Positions 43,251-52,725 of a stretch of DNA of 64,000 bases are shown in pieces. The stretch lies in the NCBI GenBank assembly GCA_016282915.1, contig JAEELW010000159.1, positions 1-64,000 of the forward strand, read 5' to 3'. The notes beneath the pieces were generated by a model. The model was not told the DNA's origin, did not search any database, and was given only the letters and a program-made list of their open reading frames with translations. A program made the translations under genes and the position numbers. Each line of letters begins with the position of its first letter. Position 1 is the first letter of the stretch. The stretch is from Lachnospiraceae bacterium. Its GTDB lineage: Bacteria; Bacillota; Clostridia; Lachnospirales; Lachnospiraceae.

Positions 43251-44240
43251 TTATTTCAGACTGCCGTTCACGTCATGGATCGTGATGCTCACCATGCCGT
43301 TTTCCTGATGAAAATCAAAGATGTTCTTGTCTTCAAGCAGATCCACGGGTACCAGGATCTCGATCCCGTTCTCCGTGACGATACGCTGTTTTTTCTTAAG
43401 ACTCCTCGTGGTCTTCGGGCTGACGGGCAGGGGCGTATCCTTCAGCTCCATCTCCCGGCTCCGTTCTTCATAGCGTTCCTGTGCTTTCGGATTATCGGCA
43501 AACACACGCTGCGGGATCCTTACCGGATTGATCTCACCGCGGCTGCCCGCATCCTCCGATACTTCACGGCGGTATTCGAAAAGCTTTTTCGGGGCCTCAT
43601 CCTCATAACATTCTCTGATCGTATCGATCACTGCCTCCTGAAAAGTCTGTACCGTCTCTTTTTCCGAGCGCTTCAGGTCCACCTTCAGGATACGCTCCGC
43701 CATATAACAGACGCTCTCGCCTCCGATCATGCATCGCATATCGGACATCCATACACGGCGCTCATATACATTAATAAAGAAATAATCATATTCCTTCTGC
43801 GTATGGGCAGGCAGAAGACGGCGGTCTTTCTTCCATACCACCTTTCCGTCACTCTGTGCACAGGTAAATCGGCTCTGGTAATTCAGCTTGAAGAATGCCA
43901 CGATGGGCTGTTCCTCCACGGTCGCATAGACATAAAGTCCGCTGCCGGGCTGCAGGCCGTAGGCCTCCTTCAGCAGTTCGTGCATCTCATCGCTGATCAC
44001 ATCCACAAAAGCATCAAAGAGCTCCGGATCGTCGGGAACGACTCCGGCCAGAAAGGAATCCTCCGCAAAATTTGCGGATCTCGCGCTGACAGAATCGTAA
44101 TTATGTGCAAAAAGCTGCAGGATGTACTGATAGATCTCGCCATCCGGATCGATGGTCCACTCGTTATAGTCCACATATTCCTGCGCGGCATCTATGGCAC
44201 TGATAAAACAGCGCTCGATCTCTATCGCCGATTTATTCAT
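43251..44240 (-). CDS. Possible nucleoid-associated (NdpA/YejK-like) protein
   Basis: Weak overall resemblance; EYDYFFINVYERRVWMSDMRCMIGGESVCYMAERILKVDL. Confidence 0.45.
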   Translation of the reverse strand: MNKSAIEIERCFISAIDAAQEYVDYNEWTIDPDGEIYQYILQLFAHNYDSVSARSANFAEDSFLAGVVPDDPELFDAFVDVISDEMHELLKEAYGLQPGSGLYVYATVEEQPIVAFFKLNYQSRFTCAQSDGKVVWKKDRRLLPAHTQKEYDYFFINVYERRVWMSDMRCMIGGESVCYMAERILKVDLKRSEKETVQTFQEAVIDTIRECYEDEAPKKLFEYRREVSEDAGSRGEINPVRIPQRVFADNPKAQERYEERSREMELKDTPLPVSPKTTRSLKKKQRIVTENGIEILVPVDLLEDKNIFDFHQENGMVSITIHDVNGSLK

Positions 44241-45240
44241 TTTCCGAATCTCCCTCTCCCCGGACCGTTACCGGTATCTTCACGGACTTGCAGCCGGAAC
44301 CGCTGATCGTCAGTTCCGTTTCGCCTTCTGCCACACCTTTGATGATAAATGCATCATCAAATTCACGGACGATCGTCACGATCTTCGTATCGGCAGATTC
44401 ATAATTCAGGCGGACATCCGAAAGCTCGTCATCGAAATTGTCGATCCTTATGGCAAGTTCCTCCCCCACTGCGATCGAGGCCGAGGTTTTGGCAGGCAGT
44501 ATCTCTTTATTGCCTCCCATGAGGATCACAAGTGCCACAACGCCGCCGGCCAGAAGCACCCCAAGCAGGATCAGCAGAAAGATGATCAGTCCTTTATTGC
44601 TCTTATTCTTTACGGTTGCTGCGCCAGCCGTATCGGCCAGCACAGGCTTTCCGGCTGCCGGCATCGGCGGCACAGCTTTCCCCGGCTCAGCCCCGGCCGG
44701 CTTAAATGCCGTATTTCCCGGCTGTGCGGAAGCGTTTGCCGCCGGAGATCCCTGCATATGCCCCAGCAGAAGGGTTCCTGACGATCCTGACGGATTTCCC
44801 GGCCGGGCGTAGCCCGGATTCATTCCGGCAGGATTTGCTGCCTGAGCGTAGCCCGGATTCATTGCCGCAGGATTTGCTGCCTGAGCGTAGCCCGGATTCA
44901 TTCCGGCAGGATTCACTGCCTGACCGTAGCCCGGATTCATTCCGGCAGGATTCACTGCCTGAGCGTAGCCCGGATTCATTCCGGCAGGATTCACTGCCTG
45001 ACCGTAGCCCGGATTCATTGCCGCAGGATTCACTGCCTGACCGTAGCCCGGATTCATCCCCGGCGGATTCATGCCCCGGCCGTAAGCTCCCATCCCCTGG
45101 CCTGCAGGCTGCCCCTGGGCTGCTCCGGGATACTGCACTCCCATACCCATGTTCTGCGGCATGCCCGGTCCCATATTTTCCGTTGCCCGTATACCTGTCC
45201 TTGCCCCCGAGGGGACTCCGTTCCCGTAATGTCCGTCCAT
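44233..45240 (-). CDS. Repeat-rich membrane protein with N-terminal PGY repeats and C-terminal Ig-like domain
   Basis: 13-aa repeats NPAGMNPGYGQAV, TM helix GLIIFLLILLGVLLAGGVVALVILM, BIG-like C-terminus. Confidence 0.75.
   Translation of the reverse strand: MDGHYGNGVPSGARTGIRATENMGPGMPQNMGMGVQYPGAAQGQPAGQGMGAYGRGMNPPGMNPGYGQAVNPAAMNPGYGQAVNPAGMNPGYAQAVNPAGMNPGYGQAVNPAGMNPGYAQAANPAAMNPGYAQAANPAGMNPGYARPGNPSGSSGTLLLGHMQGSPAANASAQPGNTAFKPAGAEPGKAVPPMPAAGKPVLADTAGAATVKNKSNKGLIIFLLILLGVLLAGGVVALVILMGGNKEILPAKTSASIAVGEELAIRIDNFDDELSDVRLNYESADTKIVTIVREFDDAFIIKGVAEGETELTISGSGCKSVKIPVTVRGEGDSENE
44807..45079. repeat. About 7 tandem copies of a 39-bp coding repeat
   Basis: GNGTAGCCCGGATTCAT recurs at 44807, 44846, 44885, 44924, 44963, 45002, 45041. 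Confidence 0.95.
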
Positions 45241-45361
45241 AAATATCTCCGTTCAAAATGCTCTGTTACCAGATGATCCCCGTTTTCCGGGGCAGTTCCT
45301 AATATACTACACTTTCCATTTTTCGTCTATGAGAAGAATTTACGAGCGGCCGAATAATTTC

Positions 45362-45390
45362 TTGACTTTTCTTTTTTAATGTGGTATCTT
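45362..45390 (+). promoter_or_regulatory. tRNA promoter TTGACT-17 bp-TATCTT
   Basis: Upstream of tRNA-Arg with optimal spacing. Confidence 0.7.
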
Positions 45391-45423
45391 TTCATCTGGA
45401 CGTCAGCGAAAGCCGAATGTCAT

Positions 45424-45497
45424 GTGCGCGTAGCTCAGCTGGATAGAGCGTCTGGCTACGGACCAGAAGGTCGTGGGTTCGAATCCTGTCGCGCACG
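45424..45497 (+). tRNA. tRNA-Arg (anticodon ACG)
   Basis: GTGCGCG...CGCGCAC acceptor stem, TCTGG-CTACGGA-CCAGA anticodon arm, GGTTCGAATCC T-loop; CCA not encoded. Confidence 0.95.
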
Positions 45498-45500
45498 CGG

Positions 45501-45533
45501 AAAGGGTCATCTGAAGCAGATGATCCTTTTTCA
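45501..45533 (+). terminator. Intrinsic terminator GGGTCATCTGAAGCAGATGATCC + T5
   Basis: Immediately follows tRNA-Arg. Confidence 0.8.
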
Positions 45534-45585
45534 TTATCCCGGCAAAAAAATACTATCCTTTATCCGAAATCGTGGTAGAATACAT

Positions 45586-46452
45586 ATGGATATGGAGAGA
45601 ACTGATAACAGGAAAAAAAACAGATGCCTTCCCGTACGGACAGCAATGCTGCCTTTCTTTTTGCTGTGTGCTTTCTTCCTGTCCGCCTGCGGCCGTGAGG
45701 TCTGCGATTTCTGCGGTGAGAATAAATTCTGCAAGGAATTCGATATCCTGGGAAAGACCCGCTTTATCTGCCGGGACTGCTTAAACGACCCCCGGATCGC
45801 CATCTCCGGTAATATGGTCCGCACTTATTCCGAGATGTACGAAAACGGCACTCTGGAATATCCCGAGGGCTCTCCTCTGCGTCCGGACAGCGGCACTCCC
45901 ACACCCACGCCGGAAGTTTCGCCCGCTCTTCCCACACTCACACCCGATATCCATATAAATAATCCCGAGGCTCCCACGCCTTCTTCCGATACAGACGCTC
46001 CCGATGCGTCAACGCCCACGCCGACGGCCGCTCCTGCCTCCGGCAGCTTAAACGGCCAGGCCCTGATCGACAGGCTCAACGAATCCCTGGCCGCCGACAA
46101 CTGCATACTGCTCGCCAAAAATGAGCAGGCAAAAGAATATAAGCTGTACACCGGCAATACGGATCTGAACATCACCTTCCGTCCCACTGCCGGCGCGGAA
46201 GGAAAAAGTGACAGTCTCGTGATCGAACTGGGCGAAAACGCCTCTTCTTCCGATTATGTGAAGGCCGTGATCCGCTCCATACTGGTCTATGCAAAAAGCT
46301 CGGATTACGACGGACTCGGACATGATATCTATAATCAGGTCATACAGAACGGAGAATTCCGTTATGACGGTGTAGTCTACCGCTCCTCCGTCCATACGGC
46401 GGATGAGATCGAAAAAGGCGCCGCTGTATCTGATTTTTCCATTACGCCCTGA
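45586..46452 (+). CDS. Lipoprotein with zinc-finger-like Cys cluster and Thr/Pro linkers
   Basis: FFLSACGREVCDFCGENKFCKEF...FICRDCLNDPR. Confidence 0.75.
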   Translation: MDMERTDNRKKNRCLPVRTAMLPFFLLCAFFLSACGREVCDFCGENKFCKEFDILGKTRFICRDCLNDPRIAISGNMVRTYSEMYENGTLEYPEGSPLRPDSGTPTPTPEVSPALPTLTPDIHINNPEAPTPSSDTDAPDASTPTPTAAPASGSLNGQALIDRLNESLAADNCILLAKNEQAKEYKLYTGNTDLNITFRPTAGAEGKSDSLVIELGENASSSDYVKAVIRSILVYAKSSDYDGLGHDIYNQVIQNGEFRYDGVVYRSSVHTADEIEKGAAVSDFSITP

Positions 46453-46586
46453 TCCTTTTGTGAATTTTTACCAAAAATCCCATCTTACAGCACTTTTTCG
46501 TAGTAAAAGAGAACAGTTTCTGATATAATAATCGTTGTGACATCTGTACAAAATGCACAGAGAAAACAGGAAAGGTGGTTAGTTCA

Positions 46587-47450
46587 ATGGCACAAAACGC
46601 GTACTACAAAGAGATCATGGCTCTTCGCGGTCTGGACGAGTTCAAGGAAGTGATCGAAGCCTGGCAGCGGCTGAGCGAAAACGTGGAGAAATTTCACGCG
46701 AAATCAAAATTGATCCTCCCGAATCTCTTATGGGCTTCCGACAACGGCCTGGATCGGGAAAATCTGTTAAGCCTTTTGACAAATTTCATGTACAGCTCCG
46801 GCAATCTTCTGGAATTCTACGGCAATGTACGTTGCCTGGAATACTTCATGGATTATGTTCCCGCCGAAAAGGAATGCCACGAGATCGAAAAGATCGGTGA
46901 AAAGATCCGTGATGCTGCGGGCTTCCGTTCCGAATACCGCGGCCTGCTCTCCGTCGATGTGAGCGAGTGGACCGGCCATTTTGAAGATGCGCATTTCATC
47001 GATGTCATGAAATATCTTGCCACCATGGATGATGATATCACCTACATCTTCCAGATCCCGAATTACAACACGCAGGCTGTGGAACAGCTGACACAGCTTC
47101 TGGTGCTTTTCTTCCGCATCCAGCCGATCTCCATGAAGCTCCCGGATTCCACGGATCTCTGCAATTATATCTGTCAGGAGATCTCCGCTTTCGGTCTGAA
47201 CCTCGACCCCGAAGCCGAGCAGATGATCGTCGCTTCCGTGAACCGTCTGCGTGAAGACCAGTATTTCGCCGGTTATGATATGCTCGACCGTCTGGCCGCA
47301 GATATCGTTTATTCCGTATATACTTCCACGCCTCCTTATGACGGAGTCGTGACCAAGGGCATGATCAGCGCCTTCGCACCAGATGCGATCTATGTGACCG
47401 AGCTGATCCAGAACAATGCCCGCGTATTTACGGCACAGTTCAATTATTAA
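46587..47450 (+). CDS. Protein of unknown function, possible AAA+-like pseudo-ATPase
   Basis: Layout resembles an AAA+ core (LPNLLWASDNGLDRENLLSLL; GLLSVDVSEW; DDITYIFQIPNYN) but lacks Walker A and the Walker B Glu. Confidence 0.6.
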   Translation: MAQNAYYKEIMALRGLDEFKEVIEAWQRLSENVEKFHAKSKLILPNLLWASDNGLDRENLLSLLTNFMYSSGNLLEFYGNVRCLEYFMDYVPAEKECHEIEKIGEKIRDAAGFRSEYRGLLSVDVSEWTGHFEDAHFIDVMKYLATMDDDITYIFQIPNYNTQAVEQLTQLLVLFFRIQPISMKLPDSTDLCNYICQEISAFGLNLDPEAEQMIVASVNRLREDQYFAGYDMLDRLAADIVYSVYTSTPPYDGVVTKGMISAFAPDAIYVTELIQNNARVFTAQFNY

Positions 47451-47549
47451 AGAAGCCGCGCAGCGCCGGTGCCGTATAGCATAAGCTCAAGGCACAGACA
47501 GGCAGGCGGAATTATTCAGATATAAATATTTAATAAGAGGAGGACCTCC

Positions 47550-49046
47550 ATGAGCAGCAGTCAGATCAAAAATACAAGATATAAGAGTAATATGGGTACG
47601 ACCCGCTGGGCAACCATCGAAGAGATCCAGCAGTCCGCCACCCGCGTGGATATCGACGCTCCCGTCTATCCCATCGGCGGCGTTCCCATCATGAGCGACG
47701 GCCATACGGCCTATCTGGACGGCCGTGATACGCATACGCTGATCTTCGGTGCCACCGGTTCCAAGAAAACGCGTATCTTCTGTATGCCCACCCTGAACAT
47801 GTTCATCCGTGCGGGCGAGTCTTTCGTCGTTACCGACCCCAAGGCAGAGCTTTATGTACGTACCGGCGGTTTCGCAAAGGAACACGGCTACAAAACCGTG
47901 GTGCTGAACTTCCGTGATATCGGTTACGGCGACATGTGGGATCCCCTGGCACTGCCTTACGAGTATTACCGCACCGGACGCCGCGATGAAGCCAACAACC
48001 TGGTCAACGACCTTGCGGCTACGCTTTCCGCCCGTCAGAAGGAAAACACCACCGACCTGCTCTATCCCCTGATGGCTGAGACCCTGCTGACCGCAAATAT
48101 GTATCTGCTCTTTGAAGCAGCCGCTGCGGAAAACGCAGTGAATATGCGTTCGCTGACTGCCCTCTGTTCACAGGCCGCTCTGGAATCCTTAAAGACCCTG
48201 GCCGGTAAGATGAGCACCCAGAATACCATCGGTATGCTGTTCAAGGGTACGCTGCTGGGTGAAAACGAAAAGACCATCGCTTCCATCATGAGCGTGCTTT
48301 ACGGTATGGTCTCCATCTTCAACCTGAACAAGCGTCTGACCGACATGCTCTGCCACAACACTTTCGACATCCGTATGTTCGGCCATGAAAAGACCGCCGT
48401 TTACGTCATCGTCCCCGATGAAAAGACCACCTGCCACTTCCTGGTGACCATGTTCATCAAGCAGGTATACGAGATCCTGATCGGTGAGGCACAGCGTCAG
48501 GCTACGCTTTCCCTTCCGGTCCGTGTGAACTTCGTTCTGGACGAGTTCTGTAACATCCCGAAGGTTCCGGATATGCCTTCCATGATATCCGCAGCCCGAA
48601 GCCGTAACATGCGTTTCTATCTGGTCGTTCAGTCCCTGCACCAGTTAAAGGGCCGCTACGGCGAGGATGCCGATACCATCAAAGGTAACTGTGACAACTG
48701 GATCTTCCTGACCAGCCGCGAGCGCGACCTCCTGAACGAGATGAGCTTCCTCTGCGGCGAGATCGATGCCTGGGGTCCGGGCGGTGCGGAAAAGAGAAAA
48801 CTGATCTCTGTCACCGAGCTGCAGCGCTTCAGTAAGGAACGGGGCGAATGCCTGATCCTTCACGGACGTGAGTATCCTTTCATCACCTATATGGCGGATA
48901 TCGACCAGTATCCTGCCTTCTCAAACTACAAGGTTGTGCCGATCCCGCCCATCGAGATCCCGCACCCGCCCACCTTCGACGTCATCAAATTCACGACCAA
49001 GTTCGCGTTCATCGCCGACGGTGTACCTTTCTCCAATCCGGACTAA
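47550..49046 (+). CDS. VirD4/TraG-like coupling-protein-type ATPase
   Basis: HTLIFGATGSKKTRIF, VVTDPKAELY, VNFVLDEFCNIPKVPDMPSMISAARSRNMRFYLVVQSLHQL. Confidence 0.85.
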   Translation: MSSSQIKNTRYKSNMGTTRWATIEEIQQSATRVDIDAPVYPIGGVPIMSDGHTAYLDGRDTHTLIFGATGSKKTRIFCMPTLNMFIRAGESFVVTDPKAELYVRTGGFAKEHGYKTVVLNFRDIGYGDMWDPLALPYEYYRTGRRDEANNLVNDLAATLSARQKENTTDLLYPLMAETLLTANMYLLFEAAAAENAVNMRSLTALCSQAALESLKTLAGKMSTQNTIGMLFKGTLLGENEKTIASIMSVLYGMVSIFNLNKRLTDMLCHNTFDIRMFGHEKTAVYVIVPDEKTTCHFLVTMFIKQVYEILIGEAQRQATLSLPVRVNFVLDEFCNIPKVPDMPSMISAARSRNMRFYLVVQSLHQLKGRYGEDADTIKGNCDNWIFLTSRERDLLNEMSFLCGEIDAWGPGGAEKRKLISVTELQRFSKERGECLILHGREYPFITYMADIDQYPAFSNYKVVPIPPIEIPHPPTFDVIKFTTKFAFIADGVPFSNPD

Positions 49047-49070
49047 ACGAAAGCAAAGAAAAATCAAAAA

Positions 49071-49103
49071 GATCAGCGGTTTCAAAGCCGCTGATCTTTT
49101 TTT
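49071..49103 (+). terminator. Intrinsic terminator AAAGATCAGCGG-TTTCAAAG-CCGCTGATCTTTTTTT
   Basis: Perfect stem plus T-run after the VirD4-like gene. Confidence 0.85.
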
Positions 49104-49199
49104 GTCTGTCTCGATTTATCGATATCACCCGCGGGATCCGCTCCCGTATACTCCCGGTGTCCGCTCTCCCTGCTCCCCTTTTCCGGGGTGATCTTTAAA

Positions 49200-51725
49200 C
49201 TATTTCTCGGCCTTCTCCTCTTCGTCTTCCGCCCAGATCCTGCGGTTTAAGGCCTCATCCCTGGCACCGATCATATCCAGCACGGCTTTCGCCTTCTGCT
49301 GCTCCTCGATGGCCTTGTTTTCGTCCTTGATCAGAAGCTCCAGGCTGCCGGAGATGGTATCGATATTGTTGCGGAATTCTTCCACCATCTGCGCCGTACG
49401 CTGCTGCGCCACCTTGATCACTTCTTCCTTGTAGGCGATGAACTGTTCCACGGTCTGCGCATTGAAGGCACGCTCCAGATCGCGCTTATAGGCTTTCTTA
49501 TCCATCGTATTAAAGATCAGGATGGCCTTCTGCTCATTGATGTAGTCATTCATCTTCAGGGCCACGATCTCCGAAGGCGGGATCTCGGTATCCGAAATAT
49601 TGGCGATCCTGCGGATCAGTTCTTCATCGATACCTTTATATTCCTTGATCTTCTTGATGATGATGCTCTTCAGCTCCTGCACCTGCGAATTCAGGATATT
49701 ACCGCGTATGCGCTTGTAATAATCATCGATCTCCTGCAGATAGCGGTTCAGCTCGCTGATGATGATCGTATTCTTTTTCTCAAAGATCTCCGGCTTCAGC
49801 GCGATCCATTGCATCTTATCCGCCTGGCGGCTGGCCAGTTCCTGACGCTTCTCGATCTCCTTGACCAGATCCTTGATCTCTTCCACCTGGGTCTCAAGGG
49901 AATCGTCGGTGATCCTCGCCACAAACTCTTCGTGGGCATTCTCGATATCCTGGACCATGCTGGTCTTCATGATCTCGATGTTCTTTTCAATATGTTCCTT
50001 GGAAAGACGCGCCTGGTTTTCGATCGCCTGATAGTCGACACGCACAAAATCGATCAGGCCTTCGATCCCGTCATACAGTCCCTTTGCCTTCACGGCCAGG
50101 GCATATTTCTGCGCATATTTGATGATCTCCTGCTCTATGGCGTACATACCGGAATTCACATAGATCCTGCGCACCACGCCTTCCAGGGAATCGTCACAGT
50201 TTGCCGCTGCCTTCTCGCAGTCCGAGATCAGCTGCTTGGTCTCGAAATCCGCATCGGAAAGCTTATCATAGCGGTAAAATACGCCGCTGTCCGAGGAGAT
50301 ATCGGTCGGTTTCGACGTGAAAGGATCGCGGGTCGGCTCATTATTGATCTCGTTCTTGTGGTTTGCCAGCCAGGTACGCTCGTCCTCCAGATCCACGTTG
50401 CTCTCGATCGCCTTGCTGATATAGGCAGCCTTGGAAGAGGCAAAGAAAAGCCTTGCACCGGCCAGATCGATCTCCATATCTTCCTCGCCGTAGATCTTGT
50501 CTTCTTCCTTCAGGCTCACCAGCACCTTTTTATTCCGGAGGAGCTTCAGATCCTTGCTGGACTTGGTGTCGGCCTGGTTGATCACATGGAAGGAACGGTC
50601 CAGATCGATGGATACGCCGTTCTCATTCTTTTTGCTGTCGCGGAAACCGCCGATCAGCTTGTACAGAACGGAATTACCGGTACCTTCCATCTTGGTCGGC
50701 TCATAGATCACGATCAGGATGGAATTGGTCTGCTGCTGCAGTGCTTCCTTGAGGATCAGAAGATGCTCGCTGGAATTGGAATCCGTTCCCGGCGTATCAA
50801 AGAAGGTGAAATTGATATTCCGGCACATGGGAATGGGATAGCCCACTTCGATGATGCCGTTCACATAGCCCGAACCGTCTTTCTGCTCATGGTTGGGCAC
50901 GTCGTTCAGTTTTTTCAGTATCCTGCAGAGCTGTTCATGCTGCTTCAGTCCCAGCTCGGCTGCCGCCGTTGCCTCGATGGCCAGCTGTTTGCGGATATGC
51001 TCTTCCGAGGTACCGATGCCGCGCAGCACTTCAAACTGACCGATGGCATCATTCCAGAGCACCTGGACAAAATCCGGGCGTGTATCCCTGGTGGTATGTA
51101 CGCTGAACGCCACACGAGGAATGGACTCGTTACGGATCTTGAACATCTTTGCCGTTTCGGAATTGATGCTCTCGGGAAGGATGCGCTTACCGATGATCGC
51201 ATTGATGAAGGTGGACTTTCCGGCCGAATAGGTACCTACCAGACAGAGGTTCACCTCGTTGCTGTTCAGGGCTTCCTTCCGCTCCTCAAACTGTCCGCGG
51301 CGTTTGTGGAACATCTGCTTGGTCTCGTTATTGGTCAGCTGCTGGTCAAACTGCTCGATCGTCTCGTCGCAGAATTCCAGGATCTGCTCGTAGATCTCGT
51401 CCACGCTGGGAAGCTCGATATAATCCACGATCTTGAAGATCTGCTTCCCTTTTGTGTCATTATAATCCTGGATCTTCTTCTGAAGATCCTCATAATCGAT
51501 CTTGGTCCCTTTAAATGTGAGATTTACATTATCCTTGGCGAACTGCTCCCAGATATCGTCGAAGAAACGGCTGCCCTGATTCTGCAGAAGGAATTCGGTC
51601 CCGGGCCCGTATTTCTGAAGCCTCGGGCACTCCTCATAAGGGATCTCGACAAAAGCCCCCTTAAACCGTCCGCAAAAACGTATCTCCTTCTTCACAGGAT
51701 GATACATGACCATCAGTTCCTTCAT
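49200..51725 (-). CDS. Dynamin-family GTPase (bacterial dynamin-like protein)
   Basis: GTYSAGKSTFINAIIGKRILP, FFDTPGTDSNSSEH, long coiled-coil C-terminus. Confidence 0.88.
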   Translation of the reverse strand: MKELMVMYHPVKKEIRFCGRFKGAFVEIPYEECPRLQKYGPGTEFLLQNQGSRFFDDIWEQFAKDNVNLTFKGTKIDYEDLQKKIQDYNDTKGKQIFKIVDYIELPSVDEIYEQILEFCDETIEQFDQQLTNNETKQMFHKRRGQFEERKEALNSNEVNLCLVGTYSAGKSTFINAIIGKRILPESINSETAKMFKIRNESIPRVAFSVHTTRDTRPDFVQVLWNDAIGQFEVLRGIGTSEEHIRKQLAIEATAAAELGLKQHEQLCRILKKLNDVPNHEQKDGSGYVNGIIEVGYPIPMCRNINFTFFDTPGTDSNSSEHLLILKEALQQQTNSILIVIYEPTKMEGTGNSVLYKLIGGFRDSKKNENGVSIDLDRSFHVINQADTKSSKDLKLLRNKKVLVSLKEEDKIYGEEDMEIDLAGARLFFASSKAAYISKAIESNVDLEDERTWLANHKNEINNEPTRDPFTSKPTDISSDSGVFYRYDKLSDADFETKQLISDCEKAAANCDDSLEGVVRRIYVNSGMYAIEQEIIKYAQKYALAVKAKGLYDGIEGLIDFVRVDYQAIENQARLSKEHIEKNIEIMKTSMVQDIENAHEEFVARITDDSLETQVEEIKDLVKEIEKRQELASRQADKMQWIALKPEIFEKKNTIIISELNRYLQEIDDYYKRIRGNILNSQVQELKSIIIKKIKEYKGIDEELIRRIANISDTEIPPSEIVALKMNDYINEQKAILIFNTMDKKAYKRDLERAFNAQTVEQFIAYKEEVIKVAQQRTAQMVEEFRNNIDTISGSLELLIKDENKAIEEQQKAKAVLDMIGARDEALNRRIWAEDEEEKAEK

Positions 51726-51986
51726 TGCAGCGTAACCTCCATCCTTTTGGCGTCCGATTCTATAGCATAACAGGCCGGCAAAAAAAGCCGGACACATTGT
51801 AAAACACAATTTCACAGACCATTATATCGAAAAGCCCGTCAAAATACAAGTATTTGTATATATAATATTATAAAAACGCAATATTATGTTACCCTCTGCC
51901 ATCTTCCGACGGCAGCCGGGCAACAGATCATTCCTTATTATCCCGGATCACGGTGATGAAAGCCGCGGCGTCCCTATGCATCCGCG

Positions 51987-52709
51987 TCAATCCATCGCGG
52001 CCGCCGTCTTCAGCGCCACTTCCATCATCTGGGTAAAGCTGTTCTGCCGTTCCTCTGCCGACAGTGCCTCCCCGCTCAGGATATGGTCCGATACGGTAAA
52101 CATTCCCAGAGCGCGCTTCCCTGCTTTGGCGGCGTTCATATAAAGCCCCGCCGTCTCCATCTCGATCGCCAGCACGCCCATGGCGATCCAGCGTTCGTTG
52201 GCATCTTCCTGAGCATCGTAGAAGGTGTCGGAAGAAAGGATATTTCCCACATGATAGGAGGCCTTCAGCGTTTCCGCCTGAGCGACCGCCGTCTTTAAGA
52301 GCGTATAATCCGCCACCGGTGCAAAGGTCCCGGGCAGCTCAAACTGGCGGGCGTAATTGGAATTTGTGGAGGCACCCATGGCAAAGACCAGGTCGCGTAC
52401 CTTCACATCATTGTTGATGGAGCCGGCGGATCCGATCCGGATGATATTTTCCACACCGAAGATATTGAAAAGCTCCCAGCTGTAGATCCCGATGGAAGGG
52501 ATCCCCATGCCGCTGGCCATCACCGTGACCCTGTGGCCGTCGTACGTTCCGGTATAGCCCTGTATGCCGCGTACATTATTGATCAGCTTTGCTTCCGTAA
52601 GGAAGTTCTCCGCAATAAACTTCGAGCGTAAGGGATCCCCGGGCATCAGCACGGTCTTTGCAAAATCTTCGGGACTTGCCGCGATATGCGGCGTAGGGTA
52701 AGCTGCCAT
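51987..52709 (-). CDS. deoD: Purine nucleoside phosphorylase
   Basis: TPHIAASPEDFAKTVLMPGDPLRSKFIAENFL; DeoD-type. Confidence 0.96.
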   Translation of the reverse strand: MAAYPTPHIAASPEDFAKTVLMPGDPLRSKFIAENFLTEAKLINNVRGIQGYTGTYDGHRVTVMASGMGIPSIGIYSWELFNIFGVENIIRIGSAGSINNDVKVRDLVFAMGASTNSNYARQFELPGTFAPVADYTLLKTAVAQAETLKASYHVGNILSSDTFYDAQEDANERWIAMGVLAIEMETAGLYMNAAKAGKRALGMFTVSDHILSGEALSAEERQNSFTQMMEVALKTAAAMD

Positions 52710-52725
52710 CTTTTTCTCCTCCTGC

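Noticed and set aside
44807-45079. CRISPR array or noncoding satellite
   Set aside because: 39-bp units have no unique spacers and are in frame with a membrane protein.
47550-49046. Integrated conjugative element
   Set aside because: No relaxase, integrase, VirB4-like gene or att-like repeats seen; only a single coupling-protein-like ATPase.
49809-51770. 653-aa plus-strand ORF
   Set aside because: Antisense to the dynamin-like gene with clear GTPase motifs.
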